64,000 bases of DNA from the NCBI GenBank assembly GCA_001595385.3, contig LVEI03000001.1, positions 1,331,501 through 1,395,500 on the forward strand, given 5' to 3'. The notes under the pieces are model-generated. The model ran no database searches. It saw only the letters and a list, made by a program, of their open reading frames with translations, and had not been told where the DNA came from. Shown in pieces: positions 41,949-50,596 of the stretch. The stretch comes from Deltaproteobacteria bacterium GWC2_55_46. Its GTDB lineage: Bacteria; Desulfobacterota; GWC2-55-46. Both the position numbers and the translations under genes were made by a program. Positions within the stretch are counted from its first letter, which is position 1, and each line of letters starts with the position of its first letter.

Positions 41949-42363
41949 AAGCCCCTCTCGCCATGCCGGGTGAAGCGAGTGGAATTTAAAAGGTATTTTG
42001 GTTGCATATCGGGGTCCCCATGCCGCAAAGCCGCAATTCCTTCTTGACAACGCCGGATTAACTTGCAAAAATATCTGTGTTCTTCTTTTCCTGTTTTTGG
42101 ATGGTAGACATGAAAGAGCCGCATCTTATCACTGTTATCCCTGGCCCCACACCCTTCTTCTCGATATATCTGCGCCTTTTTCCGGTTCACACCGAATAGC
42201 TCGCGGTAACCTCTCCAATTCCCATAAGATTCCAATAACTTCGGGGTTGATATATGGACGACGAGGACCAATCATTTCTTTTTTCTTTTTTTCTGAGATT
42301 CTGCCGGAAGAGGCCTGGGCAAGGCCCGGCAGAATACCCGTCTTCAGCTAACGGGGATATGAA
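41949..42363. other. 415-bp gap with a structured leader before the Hyf-like operon
   Basis: No credible gene; a 111-codon minus-strand frame (41936-42271) has no recognisable features. At 42298-42334 a two-tier hairpin can form: TTCTGCCGG with CGGCAGAA outside and GGCCT/AGGCC around GGGCA inside, 30 bp before the first hyf start codon. A TTGACA occurs at about 42044 but with a poor -10. The hairpin may stabilise or regulate the operon leader; it matches no riboswitch I know. Confidence 0.5.
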
Positions 42364-44409
42364 GTGATCTACCCGACCCCGCTTGAAACAGTTTCAGCTT
42401 CAATAATCATCTTCCTGGCCACATCCTTACTCTCTGCCATGCTCGGCAGAAGCCAGCCATCGCTTATCCGCTTCTCCAGCATACTCTCGGCGATAGCTTC
42501 CCTGGCCGCGTTCTGGGGAGGCTTCAGCTCTGTCTTCGCCGGTTCGACCGAGGCGGCTTCCTTGCCGATCGGATTGCCGGACATGCCCTTTTACCTGAGG
42601 CTCGACCCCGTATCAGGCTTCTTTGCCGCCCTTCTGGGGCTCATGGGCTTTTTCATCTCCATCTATTCCGCCGGCTACCTGAGGGGCTTTCTCGCCAGGA
42701 GGCCGGTCACCTCTTTACTTGTATTCTCCAACATATTCATGGCGGGCATGCTCCTTGTGCTCCTCTCGGATGACGCCTACTTCTTCCTTATCTCCTGGGA
42801 GATCATGACCGCGTCATCGTTCTTTCTCGTATGCTTCGAGGACGACCATGTGCAAAACAGGAGGGCGGCCTTCGTCTACATGGTCATAGCCCATGTAGGG
42901 GCGGTCCTTATACTGCTCTCCTTCGGGCTCATAGCTGGCTTTGCCTCCGGGTTCGAGAACTTCCAGGGCTATACCTTCTCGGCCATGCGGACCGCGCAGA
43001 TCTCCACCGCATGGTCGTCCATAGCCTTTATCCTGGCGTTTCTGGGTTTCGCGGCAAAGGCAGGGGTCGTGCCGCTGCACGTCTGGCTCCCTGAGGCGCA
43101 TCCGGTGGCCCCGAGCAATATATCCGCCCTTATGTCGGGTGTCATGCTCAAGGTCGCTCTCTACGGGCTTATCCGCGTCTGCTTTGACATCCTCGGCGTA
43201 ACGGAATGGTGGTGGGGCGGCCTCGTGCTGGTCTTCGGCCTCCTCTCGGCGGTCCTTGGCGTACTTTACGCGCTCATGGAGAACGACCTTAAGAGGCTCC
43301 TTGCCTATTCATCGGTAGAGAACATCGGGATTATCCTTATCGCGGTGGGGCTCGCCATGATATTCACGTCTTTCAGGATGGAAACGCTCGCCGCGCTCGC
43401 GATGGCCGCGGCCCTGTACCATATGCTCAATCACGCGGTCTTCAAGGGGCTCCTTTTCATGGCCGCGGGCGCGGTGGTCCACTCGGCGCATGAGGGAAAC
43501 ATGGAAAAACTCGGCGGGCTCATCCACAAGATGAAGTGGACGGCCCCTCTATTCCTGGCGGGGTGCCTGGCCGCATCGGGGCTGCCGCCCTTCAACGGCT
43601 TCGTCTCCGAATGGCTCATCTTCCAGTCGTTCCTCCTTTCGCCTGCGCTCCCGAACAGCCTCCTCAACCTCTTCATACCGCTTGGCGCCGCCCTCCTGGC
43701 GCTTGCCGTCGCGCTTTCGGCAAGGGCGTTCGTGAAGGTATACGGCATCACGTTCCTCGGCAAATGGAGGGGGCAGCAGGCGAGGGACGTCCACGAGGTA
43801 AACTGGCCCATGAGGGCTGGCATGTCGCTGGCGGCCCTCTCGTGCCTCTCCCTCGGCGTATTCCCGAACCTTGTCATCGGGTGGCTCGACATCATCCCGG
43901 AGATGCTCGTCTCGGGCAGGATATCGCCCACGGCTGAGGCCTCCGGCTGGCTATGGCTTACGCCCGTGGCGGCGGAGAGGGCGTCGTACTCGGCCCCGAT
44001 GGTATTCCTCGGGATAGCCCTGATAGTCGGCATAGTCTACCTGACCTTCAGGACAAGGGACGTGAGCGTCCGGAGGGCCCCCCTGTGGGACTGCGGCTTT
44101 GAGAAGATGACAAACAGGATGCAGTACACCTCCACCTCGTTTTCAATGCCCACGCGGCAGAACTTCGGTTTCGTCTTCAGCATCAAGGAGACCGCGAAGA
44201 TAATCGGGAAGAAGGACGCAGGCCTCTTCCCGGAGAAGTACATCTATCACCTCAAGGTCAGGGACCGTATCTGGAACTTCTGCTACAAACCATTCTCGGA
44301 CGGCTCGTTCTGGCTCGCCCGGAAGGTCGGCAGGCTCCAGCACGGCCGCATACAGATATACCTTCTATACTCGTTCATAACCCTTGTAGTGCTGCTGGTG
44401 TTCGCATGA
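42364..44409 (+). CDS. hyfB: HyfB-like proton-pumping membrane subunit
   Basis: 681 residues from GTG 42364, with many membrane helices. It is an antiporter-like subunit of the NuoL/M/Mrp type: SWEIMTASSFFLVCFED (key glutamate), VPLHVWLPEAHPVAPSNISALMSG, and LLAYSSVENIGIILIAVGLA, followed by AALYHMLNHAVFKGLLFMAAGAV and SGLPPFNGFVSEW. A C-terminal soluble-looking stretch begins near DCGFEKMTNRMQYTSTSFSMP, as in HyfB/HycC. First gene of the six-gene complex; its stop overlaps hyfC by four bases. Confidence 0.88.
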   Translation: MIYPTPLETVSASIIIFLATSLLSAMLGRSQPSLIRFSSILSAIASLAAFWGGFSSVFAGSTEAASLPIGLPDMPFYLRLDPVSGFFAALLGLMGFFISIYSAGYLRGFLARRPVTSLLVFSNIFMAGMLLVLLSDDAYFFLISWEIMTASSFFLVCFEDDHVQNRRAAFVYMVIAHVGAVLILLSFGLIAGFASGFENFQGYTFSAMRTAQISTAWSSIAFILAFLGFAAKAGVVPLHVWLPEAHPVAPSNISALMSGVMLKVALYGLIRVCFDILGVTEWWWGGLVLVFGLLSAVLGVLYALMENDLKRLLAYSSVENIGIILIAVGLAMIFTSFRMETLAALAMAAALYHMLNHAVFKGLLFMAAGAVVHSAHEGNMEKLGGLIHKMKWTAPLFLAGCLAASGLPPFNGFVSEWLIFQSFLLSPALPNSLLNLFIPLGAALLALAVALSARAFVKVYGITFLGKWRGQQARDVHEVNWPMRAGMSLAALSCLSLGVFPNLVIGWLDIIPEMLVSGRISPTAEASGWLWLTPVAAERASYSAPMVFLGIALIVGIVYLTFRTRDVSVRRAPLWDCGFEKMTNRMQYTSTSFSMPTRQNFGFVFSIKETAKIIGKKDAGLFPEKYIYHLKVRDRIWNFCYKPFSDGSFWLARKVGRLQHGRIQIYLLYSFITLVVLLVFA

Positions 44410-45353
44410 GGCAATATTACCCGGTCTTGATGGAAAGCCTGCAGGTCGTCATCGTGGTGCTTGCGGCCCCGCTACTTGTGGGATGGATCAGGACGCTCAA
44501 GTGCTGGACGCAGGGGAGGAGCTCGGCGGGGCTCCTTCAGCCGATGAGGGACATAAAGAAGCTCCTCGTAAAGGACGTCGTACTGGCCGAGAACGCCTCG
44601 TGGATATTCACGGCAACGCCGTACATAGTCTTCGGGGCGACCCTCATGGCAGGCGCCATAATACCGATAATCTCGGTCGACCTGCCGCTTGCCGCTACGG
44701 CCGACATCATAGCCCTCGTCGCCCTTTTTGCCATAGCGCGCTTTTTTACGGCCCTTGCCGGGCTTGATACCGGTACCGCCTTCGGCGGCATGGGCTCCAG
44801 CCGCGAGATGATGATCTCATCGCTCGCGGAGCCCGCGGTGCTCATGTCGGTCTTTACGGTCTCGCTCGTGAGCCATTCGACCTCGCTTTCCTACATGGTC
44901 CACGAGCTTACGTCCGGGGCTTTTGTGCTCCGTCCATCGCTCGCCTTCGCGCTCCTGTCTTTCGCGCTTATAGCGATAGCGGAGACAGGGCGCATACCCG
45001 TCGACAACCCGGCTACACACCTCGAGCTTACGATGATACACGAGGCGATGGTGCTCGAATACTCGGGGCGGCACCTCGCGCTCATCGAGTGGGCGCGTAT
45101 GATGAAGCTCTTTCTTTTCGCCTCCCTTGGCGTCGCCCTTTTCATGCCCTGGGGCATAGCCGGCATCGACAGCCCCGGCATGCTGCCCCTCGCTATCGTC
45201 GCGCTAGCCGTAAAACTTGCGCTGATCGGTGTTTTAGTCGTGCTTATCGAGACCGGCATAGCGAAGATGCGCGTCTTCCGGGTCCCGGAGTTCCTTGGGA
45301 TGGCATTCCTTTTTGCCACCCTTGGCATGCTGTCGTATTTCATACTGGAATAG
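44406..45353 (+). CDS. hyfC: HyfC-like (NuoH-type) membrane subunit
   Basis: 315 residues, about eight membrane helices. NuoH/HycD family marks: an LLQPMRDIKKLLVKD loop, FFTALAGLDTGTAFGGMGSSREM, ETGRIPVDNPATHLELTMIHEAM and EYSGRHLALIEWARMMK. In complex I this subunit forms the quinone-site floor; in hydrogenase relatives it links the peripheral arm to the pumping subunits. ATGA overlap with hyfB. Confidence 0.92.
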   Translation: MRQYYPVLMESLQVVIVVLAAPLLVGWIRTLKCWTQGRSSAGLLQPMRDIKKLLVKDVVLAENASWIFTATPYIVFGATLMAGAIIPIISVDLPLAATADIIALVALFAIARFFTALAGLDTGTAFGGMGSSREMMISSLAEPAVLMSVFTVSLVSHSTSLSYMVHELTSGAFVLRPSLAFALLSFALIAIAETGRIPVDNPATHLELTMIHEAMVLEYSGRHLALIEWARMMKLFLFASLGVALFMPWGIAGIDSPGMLPLAIVALAVKLALIGVLVVLIETGIAKMRVFRVPEFLGMAFLFATLGMLSYFILE

Positions 45354-45359
45354 GAAAAA

Positions 45360-46025
45360 ATGGACCTTAGCCTCGCGGCACAGTTAAATAGCGTCCTGGC
45401 GGCCCTGATACTGCTGGCCTCTTTCGGGCTCCTTGTCCAGAGGAGGATCAACGGGCTGCTGCACATATTCGCCTGGCAGGGTCTGTTCCTGTCGATGAGC
45501 ACCGCTGTCGTGGGCTACTCGGCGGGACTCTCGCACCTCTATATCTCCGCGATACTTACGCTGATACTTAAAGTCTTCGCGCTCCCGTACATACTCTATA
45601 CGCTCATCCACAGGCTCAAGATCCACAAGGAAGTGGAGTACATGGTCAACATACCCGCTACCATGCTCATAGGGATCGCCCTCGTCATCTTCTCGTACCA
45701 CCTGACCTCGCCCATAATGGAGCTCTCTACACTGGTCACGCGCTCCACCCTGGCCGTGGCGCTCTCGACCGTCATGCTGGGACTTCTGATGATGATAACG
45801 AGGAGGAAGGCCGTCACCCAGATAGTCGGCTTCCTGTCCCTTGAGAACGGGCTTTTCTTCGCGGCCACGAGCGCCACCTACGGCATGCCCCTCGTCGTAG
45901 AGCTTGGCGTTGCGCTCGACATACTCATCGCCGCGTTCATATTCGGAATATTCTTTTTCCAAATACGCACCACCTTCGACAGCCTTGACCTCAAGGAGAT
46001 GGAGAAGCTTAAGGAGGATGAGTGA
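45360..46025 (+). CDS. hyfE: HyfE-like (NuoK-related) membrane subunit
   Basis: 221 residues, about seven helices. Resembles HyfE, which corresponds to NuoK with extra N-terminal helices: LNSVLAALILLASFGLLVQRRINGLLHIFAWQGLFL and later VGFLSLENGLFFAATSATYGMPLVVELGVALDIL. The glutamates in the membrane (LENGLF, VELGVALD) are typical of NuoK proton paths. The tail ends in charged residues. Six bases after hyfC, with AGGAAA before the ATG. Confidence 0.88.
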   Translation: MDLSLAAQLNSVLAALILLASFGLLVQRRINGLLHIFAWQGLFLSMSTAVVGYSAGLSHLYISAILTLILKVFALPYILYTLIHRLKIHKEVEYMVNIPATMLIGIALVIFSYHLTSPIMELSTLVTRSTLAVALSTVMLGLLMMITRRKAVTQIVGFLSLENGLFFAATSATYGMPLVVELGVALDILIAAFIFGIFFFQIRTTFDSLDLKEMEKLKEDE

Positions 46026-46059
46026 GCGCATACGCGGATAGAACGGAGGAGACAGTCGC

Positions 46060-47508
46060 ATGGCCCTTCTGACAGTCATGGGCGCAAGCCTCGTGGCGGC
46101 GGTGCTTCTGGCCTTCATAGGGGACAGGAAGTTCGCGCCGGAGATAAATATAGCCGGCTCTGCCGCCACCTTCGCCGCGAGCCTTCTGCTCGCCTTCGAG
46201 GTCTATGAATGGGGCCCCTTCATGGCCGGCGGCGACTTCTTTTTCGTCGACGCCTTCAACGTCTATCTTACCGTCCTTACGGCCTTCGTCTCGATGACCA
46301 CGGCTATCTTCAGCAGGCGGTACATGAGGCACGAGCGGAGCCACGGCAGGATCGGGCACAAGGGCATGCGCTTCTACCACGCCATGTTCCAGCTCTTCAT
46401 CTTCACCATGCTCCTCGCGCTCCTTACGAACAACATAGGCGTGCTGTGGATAGCGATGGAGCTCGCAACCCTCTCCACCGTCCTCCTCGTCTCGCTCTAC
46501 CGCACCCCGGCGGCGATCGAGGCGGCATGGAAGTACTTCATACTCTGCGGCGTGGGCATAGCCCAGGCCCTTTTCGGCACAGTCCTTCTCTACTTCGCGG
46601 CCGAAAAGATATTCGGCGATGGCTCGCAGGGCATCCTCTGGACGAACCTCAGCCGGGTGGCCGGGGACCTCGAGCCGACGGTGCTTTCGCTGGCCTTCAT
46701 ATTCTTCATGGTCGGCTACGGCACGAAGGTGGGGCTCGTGCCTTTGCATAACTGGCTGCCGGACGCGCACAGCGAAGGGCCTACCCCGATATCGGCGGTG
46801 CTCTCCGGGCTTTTGCTAAACGTCGCCCTCTACGCCCTCGTAAGGTGCAAGGTGCTCGTGGACGGCGCCACGCACAGCAACAAGACCGGATATATAATGA
46901 TGGCCTTCGGCCTCATATCCATACTCGTCGCCTCGTTCTCGCTTCTCAGGCAGAAGGACATAAAGCGGCTTTTCGCCTATTCGTCGATCGAGCACATGGG
47001 AATAGCGACCTTCGCCTTCGGGCTCGGCGGGCCGGTAGCAACCTTCGGCGCGCTCCTCCATATGCTCGTCCATTCGCTTACGAAGTCCGCCATCTTCTTT
47101 ACGGCCGGCCACGCGGCGCAGATGCACTCCACGCAGGATATGACCGGGATAAAGGGGCTTATAAGAGGCAACCCGCTCGTGGGCTGGGGGTTGATCTTCG
47201 GGGTCATCGCCATAGCCGGGATGCCGCCCTTCGGGGTCTTCACGAGCGAGTTCCTTATACTCACCGCCGCCATGAAAACCGCCCCTTACCTTACGCCTCT
47301 TTTCCTCCTGGGGATTGGAGTGGCCTTCGCGGCTATGTTCAGGAAGGTGATGCCGATGGTATTCGGGGAGGCCCCGCCCGGCCTTAAGCCGCTTCGGGCC
47401 GCGCACATCCCCGTGATGGTCCATATAGCCCTTGTCCTGCTACTCGGCCTTTACCTCCCGGGGTTCCTGAGCGAGTGGTTCCACACGGCAGCGGAGCTTT
47501 TGAGATGA
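46060..47508 (+). CDS. hyfF: HyfF-like antiporter-type membrane subunit
   Basis: 482 residues with many helices. Second antiporter-like subunit: WIAMELATLSTVLLVSLYR (key glutamate), VGLVPLHNWLPDAHSEGPTPISAVLSG, KDIKRLFAYSSIEHMGIATFAFGLGG, then HSLTKSAIFFTAGHAAQMH and AGMPPFGVFTSEFLIL. GGAGGAG lies eight bases before the ATG. Its stop overlaps the next start (ATGA, 47505-47508). Confidence 0.9.
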   Translation: MALLTVMGASLVAAVLLAFIGDRKFAPEINIAGSAATFAASLLLAFEVYEWGPFMAGGDFFFVDAFNVYLTVLTAFVSMTTAIFSRRYMRHERSHGRIGHKGMRFYHAMFQLFIFTMLLALLTNNIGVLWIAMELATLSTVLLVSLYRTPAAIEAAWKYFILCGVGIAQALFGTVLLYFAAEKIFGDGSQGILWTNLSRVAGDLEPTVLSLAFIFFMVGYGTKVGLVPLHNWLPDAHSEGPTPISAVLSGLLLNVALYALVRCKVLVDGATHSNKTGYIMMAFGLISILVASFSLLRQKDIKRLFAYSSIEHMGIATFAFGLGGPVATFGALLHMLVHSLTKSAIFFTAGHAAQMHSTQDMTGIKGLIRGNPLVGWGLIFGVIAIAGMPPFGVFTSEFLILTAAMKTAPYLTPLFLLGIGVAFAAMFRKVMPMVFGEAPPGLKPLRAAHIPVMVHIALVLLLGLYLPGFLSEWFHTAAELLR

Positions 47509-49079
47509 GCGAAAAAAGAGACAGCCTCTTGAAATTTCTCTTGAGCAAAGGCTCCTCCGAGATGGACGGGACGGCGCGGGGCGCGGTCTGCTGCAAGGTG
47601 AAAAGGGACCTTTTCGCCCAGTCGGCGAAGGTCTTGAAGGAGGCCGGGGTAAGGCTCGTCGCCGAGTGGGCCTCTGACGAGTCTTTCTTCGACAGGGGGT
47701 TCGCCCTCTATGCCGCTTACAGCGCCGGAGAGGAATATCTGCTTATAAAGACAGAGCTTGCCAATGACAGCCCTTACTTCCCCAGCCTCACGAAATATTT
47801 TCCGGCAGCGCACCGCTTTGAGAGGCAGATACACAGCCTCATGGGGCTTATCCCTTTCGACCACCCGGACTTGAGGCCGTGGATAAAGCATGAGCACTGG
47901 CCCGAGGACGCTTATCCGTTAAGAAAGTCCTTTGACGGCAAAAAACCCATGGCAAAGGCTCAAGGCGAATACCGCTGGGTCACCGCCGAGGGAGAGGGTG
48001 TTTTTGAGATCCCGGTCGGCCCTGTCCACGCCGGCATAATAGAGCCGGGGCACTTCAGGTTCCAGGCCGTGGGAGAGGGTATAATAAACCTCGAAACGCG
48101 CCTGGGCTATGCGCACAAGGGCATAGAAAAAAGATTCGAGTCGCTCCCCTGGCATGAGGCGGTGCGCCTGGCCGGGAGGGTCTCGGGGGATTCCACCGTC
48201 GCGCACGCTGTGGCCTTCTGCATGGCGGCTGAAGAGGCCTCCGGCTGCGTCCTGCCGGCAAAGGCACGGTATATAAGGGCCATCATGATGGAGCGCGAGA
48301 GGGTCGCCAACCACCTGGGCGACATAGGCGCCATCTGTAACGATACAGGCTTCGCCTTCCTCCACAACCAGTTCTCGATATTGCGGGAAAAGGTCCTCAG
48401 GACCAACCGCGTGGTCTTCGGCCACAGGCTCATGATGGATCGCGTGACGCTCGGAGGCGTTGCAACAGACATTGGGGCACAGGATGTCGCTCTCTTCTCC
48501 GACGAGATACGGACCCTCAAGGATGAGTTCGACAGGCTCGCGCGCATATACGATGACAACCCGACGGTGCAGGACCGGGTCTACGGCACAGGCGTCCTTG
48601 AACCTGAGGTCGCGAAGTACCTCGGCGTAGTGGGGTTCGTCGCCAGGGCGAGCGGCCAGCCCCTCGACGTAAGGATACAGGGGCAGTTCCCGCCATATGA
48701 CAAGCACCTGCCAAAGGCCAACATCCTTACTTCAGGGGACGTCCACGCAAGGGCATGGATAAGGATTGAAGAGGTGCGCGATTCCTTCAGGCTCCTGAAA
48801 GAGATGATAGGCGCCCTTCCGGACGGGCCGCTTTCGGCCGAATGGACACGTCCGCTTCCGGAGGTATCCGGCTTCTCGGCCGTGGAGGGCTGGCGCGGCG
48901 AGGTCGTCTACTGGGTTCAATGCGGCCTGGACAGGAATATAAACAGGTGCATGGTGAGGGACCCTTCGAGCGTAAACTGGCTCGCCATCGAGCAGGCCAT
49001 AAGGGGAGGCAACATCGTCCCGGACTTCCCGCTTTGCAACAAGAGCTTTAACCAGTCGTATTCAGGACACGACCTTTAG
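47505..49079 (+). CDS. hyfG: HyfG-like fused NuoC/NuoD-type large subunit lacking NiFe-ligand cysteines
   Basis: 524 residues from ATG 47505. The N-terminal third is NuoC-like (SLTKYFPAAHRFERQIHSLMGLIPFDHPDLRPW). The remainder is NuoD/hydrogenase-large-subunit-like (GPVHAGIIEPGHFRF, LETRLGYAHKGIEKRFESL). Where NiFe enzymes have the first CxxC motif this protein reads GRVSGDSTVAHAVAFC. The C-terminus, PLCNKSFNQSYSGHDL, lacks DPCxxC. Hydrogen turnover is therefore unlikely. This is the mark of Ehr-type complexes related to energy-converting hydrogenases, whose substrate is not firmly known. Confidence 0.9.
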   Translation: MSEKRDSLLKFLLSKGSSEMDGTARGAVCCKVKRDLFAQSAKVLKEAGVRLVAEWASDESFFDRGFALYAAYSAGEEYLLIKTELANDSPYFPSLTKYFPAAHRFERQIHSLMGLIPFDHPDLRPWIKHEHWPEDAYPLRKSFDGKKPMAKAQGEYRWVTAEGEGVFEIPVGPVHAGIIEPGHFRFQAVGEGIINLETRLGYAHKGIEKRFESLPWHEAVRLAGRVSGDSTVAHAVAFCMAAEEASGCVLPAKARYIRAIMMERERVANHLGDIGAICNDTGFAFLHNQFSILREKVLRTNRVVFGHRLMMDRVTLGGVATDIGAQDVALFSDEIRTLKDEFDRLARIYDDNPTVQDRVYGTGVLEPEVAKYLGVVGFVARASGQPLDVRIQGQFPPYDKHLPKANILTSGDVHARAWIRIEEVRDSFRLLKEMIGALPDGPLSAEWTRPLPEVSGFSAVEGWRGEVVYWVQCGLDRNINRCMVRDPSSVNWLAIEQAIRGGNIVPDFPLCNKSFNQSYSGHDL

Positions 49080-49128
49080 CAGCCTGACCAAAATCTGTGT
49101 TTTTCACCAACCTGTTAGGGAAAAAAAG

Positions 49129-49653
49129 ATGATACGGATACTCCATCAGATCTTCAGGACAGGGATAGTGACCGAGCCGCTCGCGCCGGAAGAGGAGGCC
49201 CGGGTGACCATTACCGGAAGGGCGCTCGAAAAACAGGTGCTCGAGCGTTTCAGGGGGAGCCTTGCCATAAGGCTCGTGGACGCGGGCTCGTGCAACGCCT
49301 GCGAACTTGAGATAACAGCCATAAACAACCCTCTGTACAACTGCGAGAGGTTCGGCATGCGCTTTACCGCCTCCCCCCGCTTCGCCGACATGCTCCTGGT
49401 AACAGGACCTGTATCGGTAAACATGGCGACCGCATTAAAGAGGACCTATGACGCCATGCCCTCTCCAAAGCTCGTGGTCGCCGTCGGGGACTGCGCCTAC
49501 AACGGCGGAATATTCGGCGAGAGCTACTCTTCCCTCGGCGGGGCCGGAAACGTCATAGCGGTAAACGCCTACATACACGGGTGCCCGCCTTCTCCTTCGG
49601 CGATACTCGGCGGGATACTCAAGGCCGTGAGCCCTGACCTGGCAGGCTGCTGA
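49129..49653 (+). CDS. hyfI: HyfI-like (NuoB-type) 4Fe-4S small subunit, C-terminus ending in a repeat
   Basis: 174 residues. NuoB/HyfI marks: GSCNACELEITAINNP (two cluster cysteines), VAVGDCAYNGGIF and NAYIHGCPPSPSAILGGIL supply the remaining cysteines of a cubane cluster like N2. The last residues DLAGC and the TGA lie in repeat copy B (from 49643), so the native C-terminus may have been replaced. No HyfA, HyfH or formate dehydrogenase gene follows. Confidence 0.9.
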   Translation: MIRILHQIFRTGIVTEPLAPEEEARVTITGRALEKQVLERFRGSLAIRLVDAGSCNACELEITAINNPLYNCERFGMRFTASPRFADMLLVTGPVSVNMATALKRTYDAMPSPKLVVAVGDCAYNGGIFGESYSSLGGAGNVIAVNAYIHGCPPSPSAILGGILKAVSPDLAGC

Positions 49654-49794
49654 AAAAGGCCAACCTGCGGCGTCGTCTTCAAAATTCGCCATCGCGGCGT
49701 ACCATCCAGGTACGCCTCATTCCTCCTGTTTCGGCTCCTTGCGTCTTGACCTCATTTGAAGCCTGAACCTGGTTTTGAATTTTTCAGCAACCTG
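49643..49794 (-). repeat. Dispersed repeat, copy B
   Basis: About 152 bp with inverted ends (CAGGCTGCTGAAAAA left, TTTTTCAGCAACCTG right) and an internal GCGTACC/GGTACGC hairpin. Its reverse complement aligns over its whole length to copy C at 57754-57906. Shared blocks include CGAAACAGGAGGAA, GAATTTTGAAGACGACGCCG and TTGGCCTTTTTCAGCAGCC. It supplies the end of hyfI and abuts the broken flavoprotein gene. Confidence 0.85.
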
Positions 49795-50422
49795 CTAGGT
49801 CTTCCGCCCTTTAAGCCTCCTGTCCTTCTCGATGACCGTAACCTTTGAGCCCAGCCTGGAGAATATCTGCGCGAACTCTATCACTATCGGCCCGGCCCCG
49901 AGTATTATGATGCGCCAGGGCAGCCGGCGGAGCTCAAGGGCGGTCTCGTTCGTAAGGGCCCGTGCCTCCTTAAGCCCAGGTATGGGCAATATTACGGGCC
50001 TCGAGCCGGTGGCGATGATGAAATGAACGCCCTCAAGCCTTTCGCCGTTCACCTCAAAGGTCTGGCCGTCGATGAAACGCCCCTGCCCGAAGATGACCTC
50101 TATGCCCATCTTCCTGAAGCGCTCCGGGTCGTCGTTCTCCGCTATCCTGTCCCTCGTCTTTCTCATCGACTCCATTACCTTCCTGAAATCCACCTCGGCC
50201 TTGCCGTTTCAGGATACCGAACTCCTCGGAGCGCCTTAAAAGCGAGGCCACCTTCGCTGACTGCACCAGCCTTTTTGTCGGCACGCAGCCTGTCCTTAAG
50301 CAGTCGCCGCCAAGGGATACGTTGTCTATAAGGGCGACCTTCGCGCCAAAGCGCGCCGCCCCGCTCGCGGCCACAAGCCCGGCAACACCGCCGCCAATGA
50401 CGATAAGGTCAAAACTTTTCAT
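49795..50422 (-). pseudogene. Frameshifted, truncated pyridine nucleotide-disulfide oxidoreductase
   Basis: The first part (from ATG 50422, GGAGAGG upstream) has the FAD motif IVIGGGVAGLVAASGAARFGA and the redox-active pair GGDCLRTGCVPTKRL, as in dihydrolipoyl dehydrogenase/mercuric reductase relatives. Near 50209-50211 one extra base in a three-base run (TTT on the plus strand) shifts the frame. Removing it restores GILNGKAEVDFRKVMES. The shifted frame continues with IIATGSRPVILPIPGL and IIILGAGPIVIEFAQIFSRLG and stops at 49795, where repeat copy B begins. The dimerisation domain and half of the NAD domain are absent. The single base could be a sequencing error, but the truncation is real in this sequence. 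Confidence 0.85.
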
Positions 50423-50527
50423 AAGGATACCTCTCCCTTAAGGGGGTTGCACATCTTTTAGCCCTATAAAAAGTCTATCAGAATACGGAGTGAAAGGCTG
50501 AGCTGCCCGTGGAAGGGCCGGAAAGGT

Positions 50528-50568
50528 CAAAAAAAAGCCCCAGGCCGGTTTTTTAACCGGCCTGGGGC
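50528..50568 (-). terminator. Terminator of the deoxyhypusine synthase-like gene
   Basis: Minus strand: GCCCCAGGCCGGTT/AACCGGCCTGGGGC with a short A loop, followed by eight T. It lies 30 bp after the stop codon. Confidence 0.9.
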
Positions 50569-50596
50569 AGGGAGCTACTCTGCTCGTTCTGCTACA

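Noticed and set aside
41936-42271. 111-codon minus-strand frame in the gap before hyfB
   Set aside because: No ribosome site, no recognisable features and overlap with the kinase 3' end.
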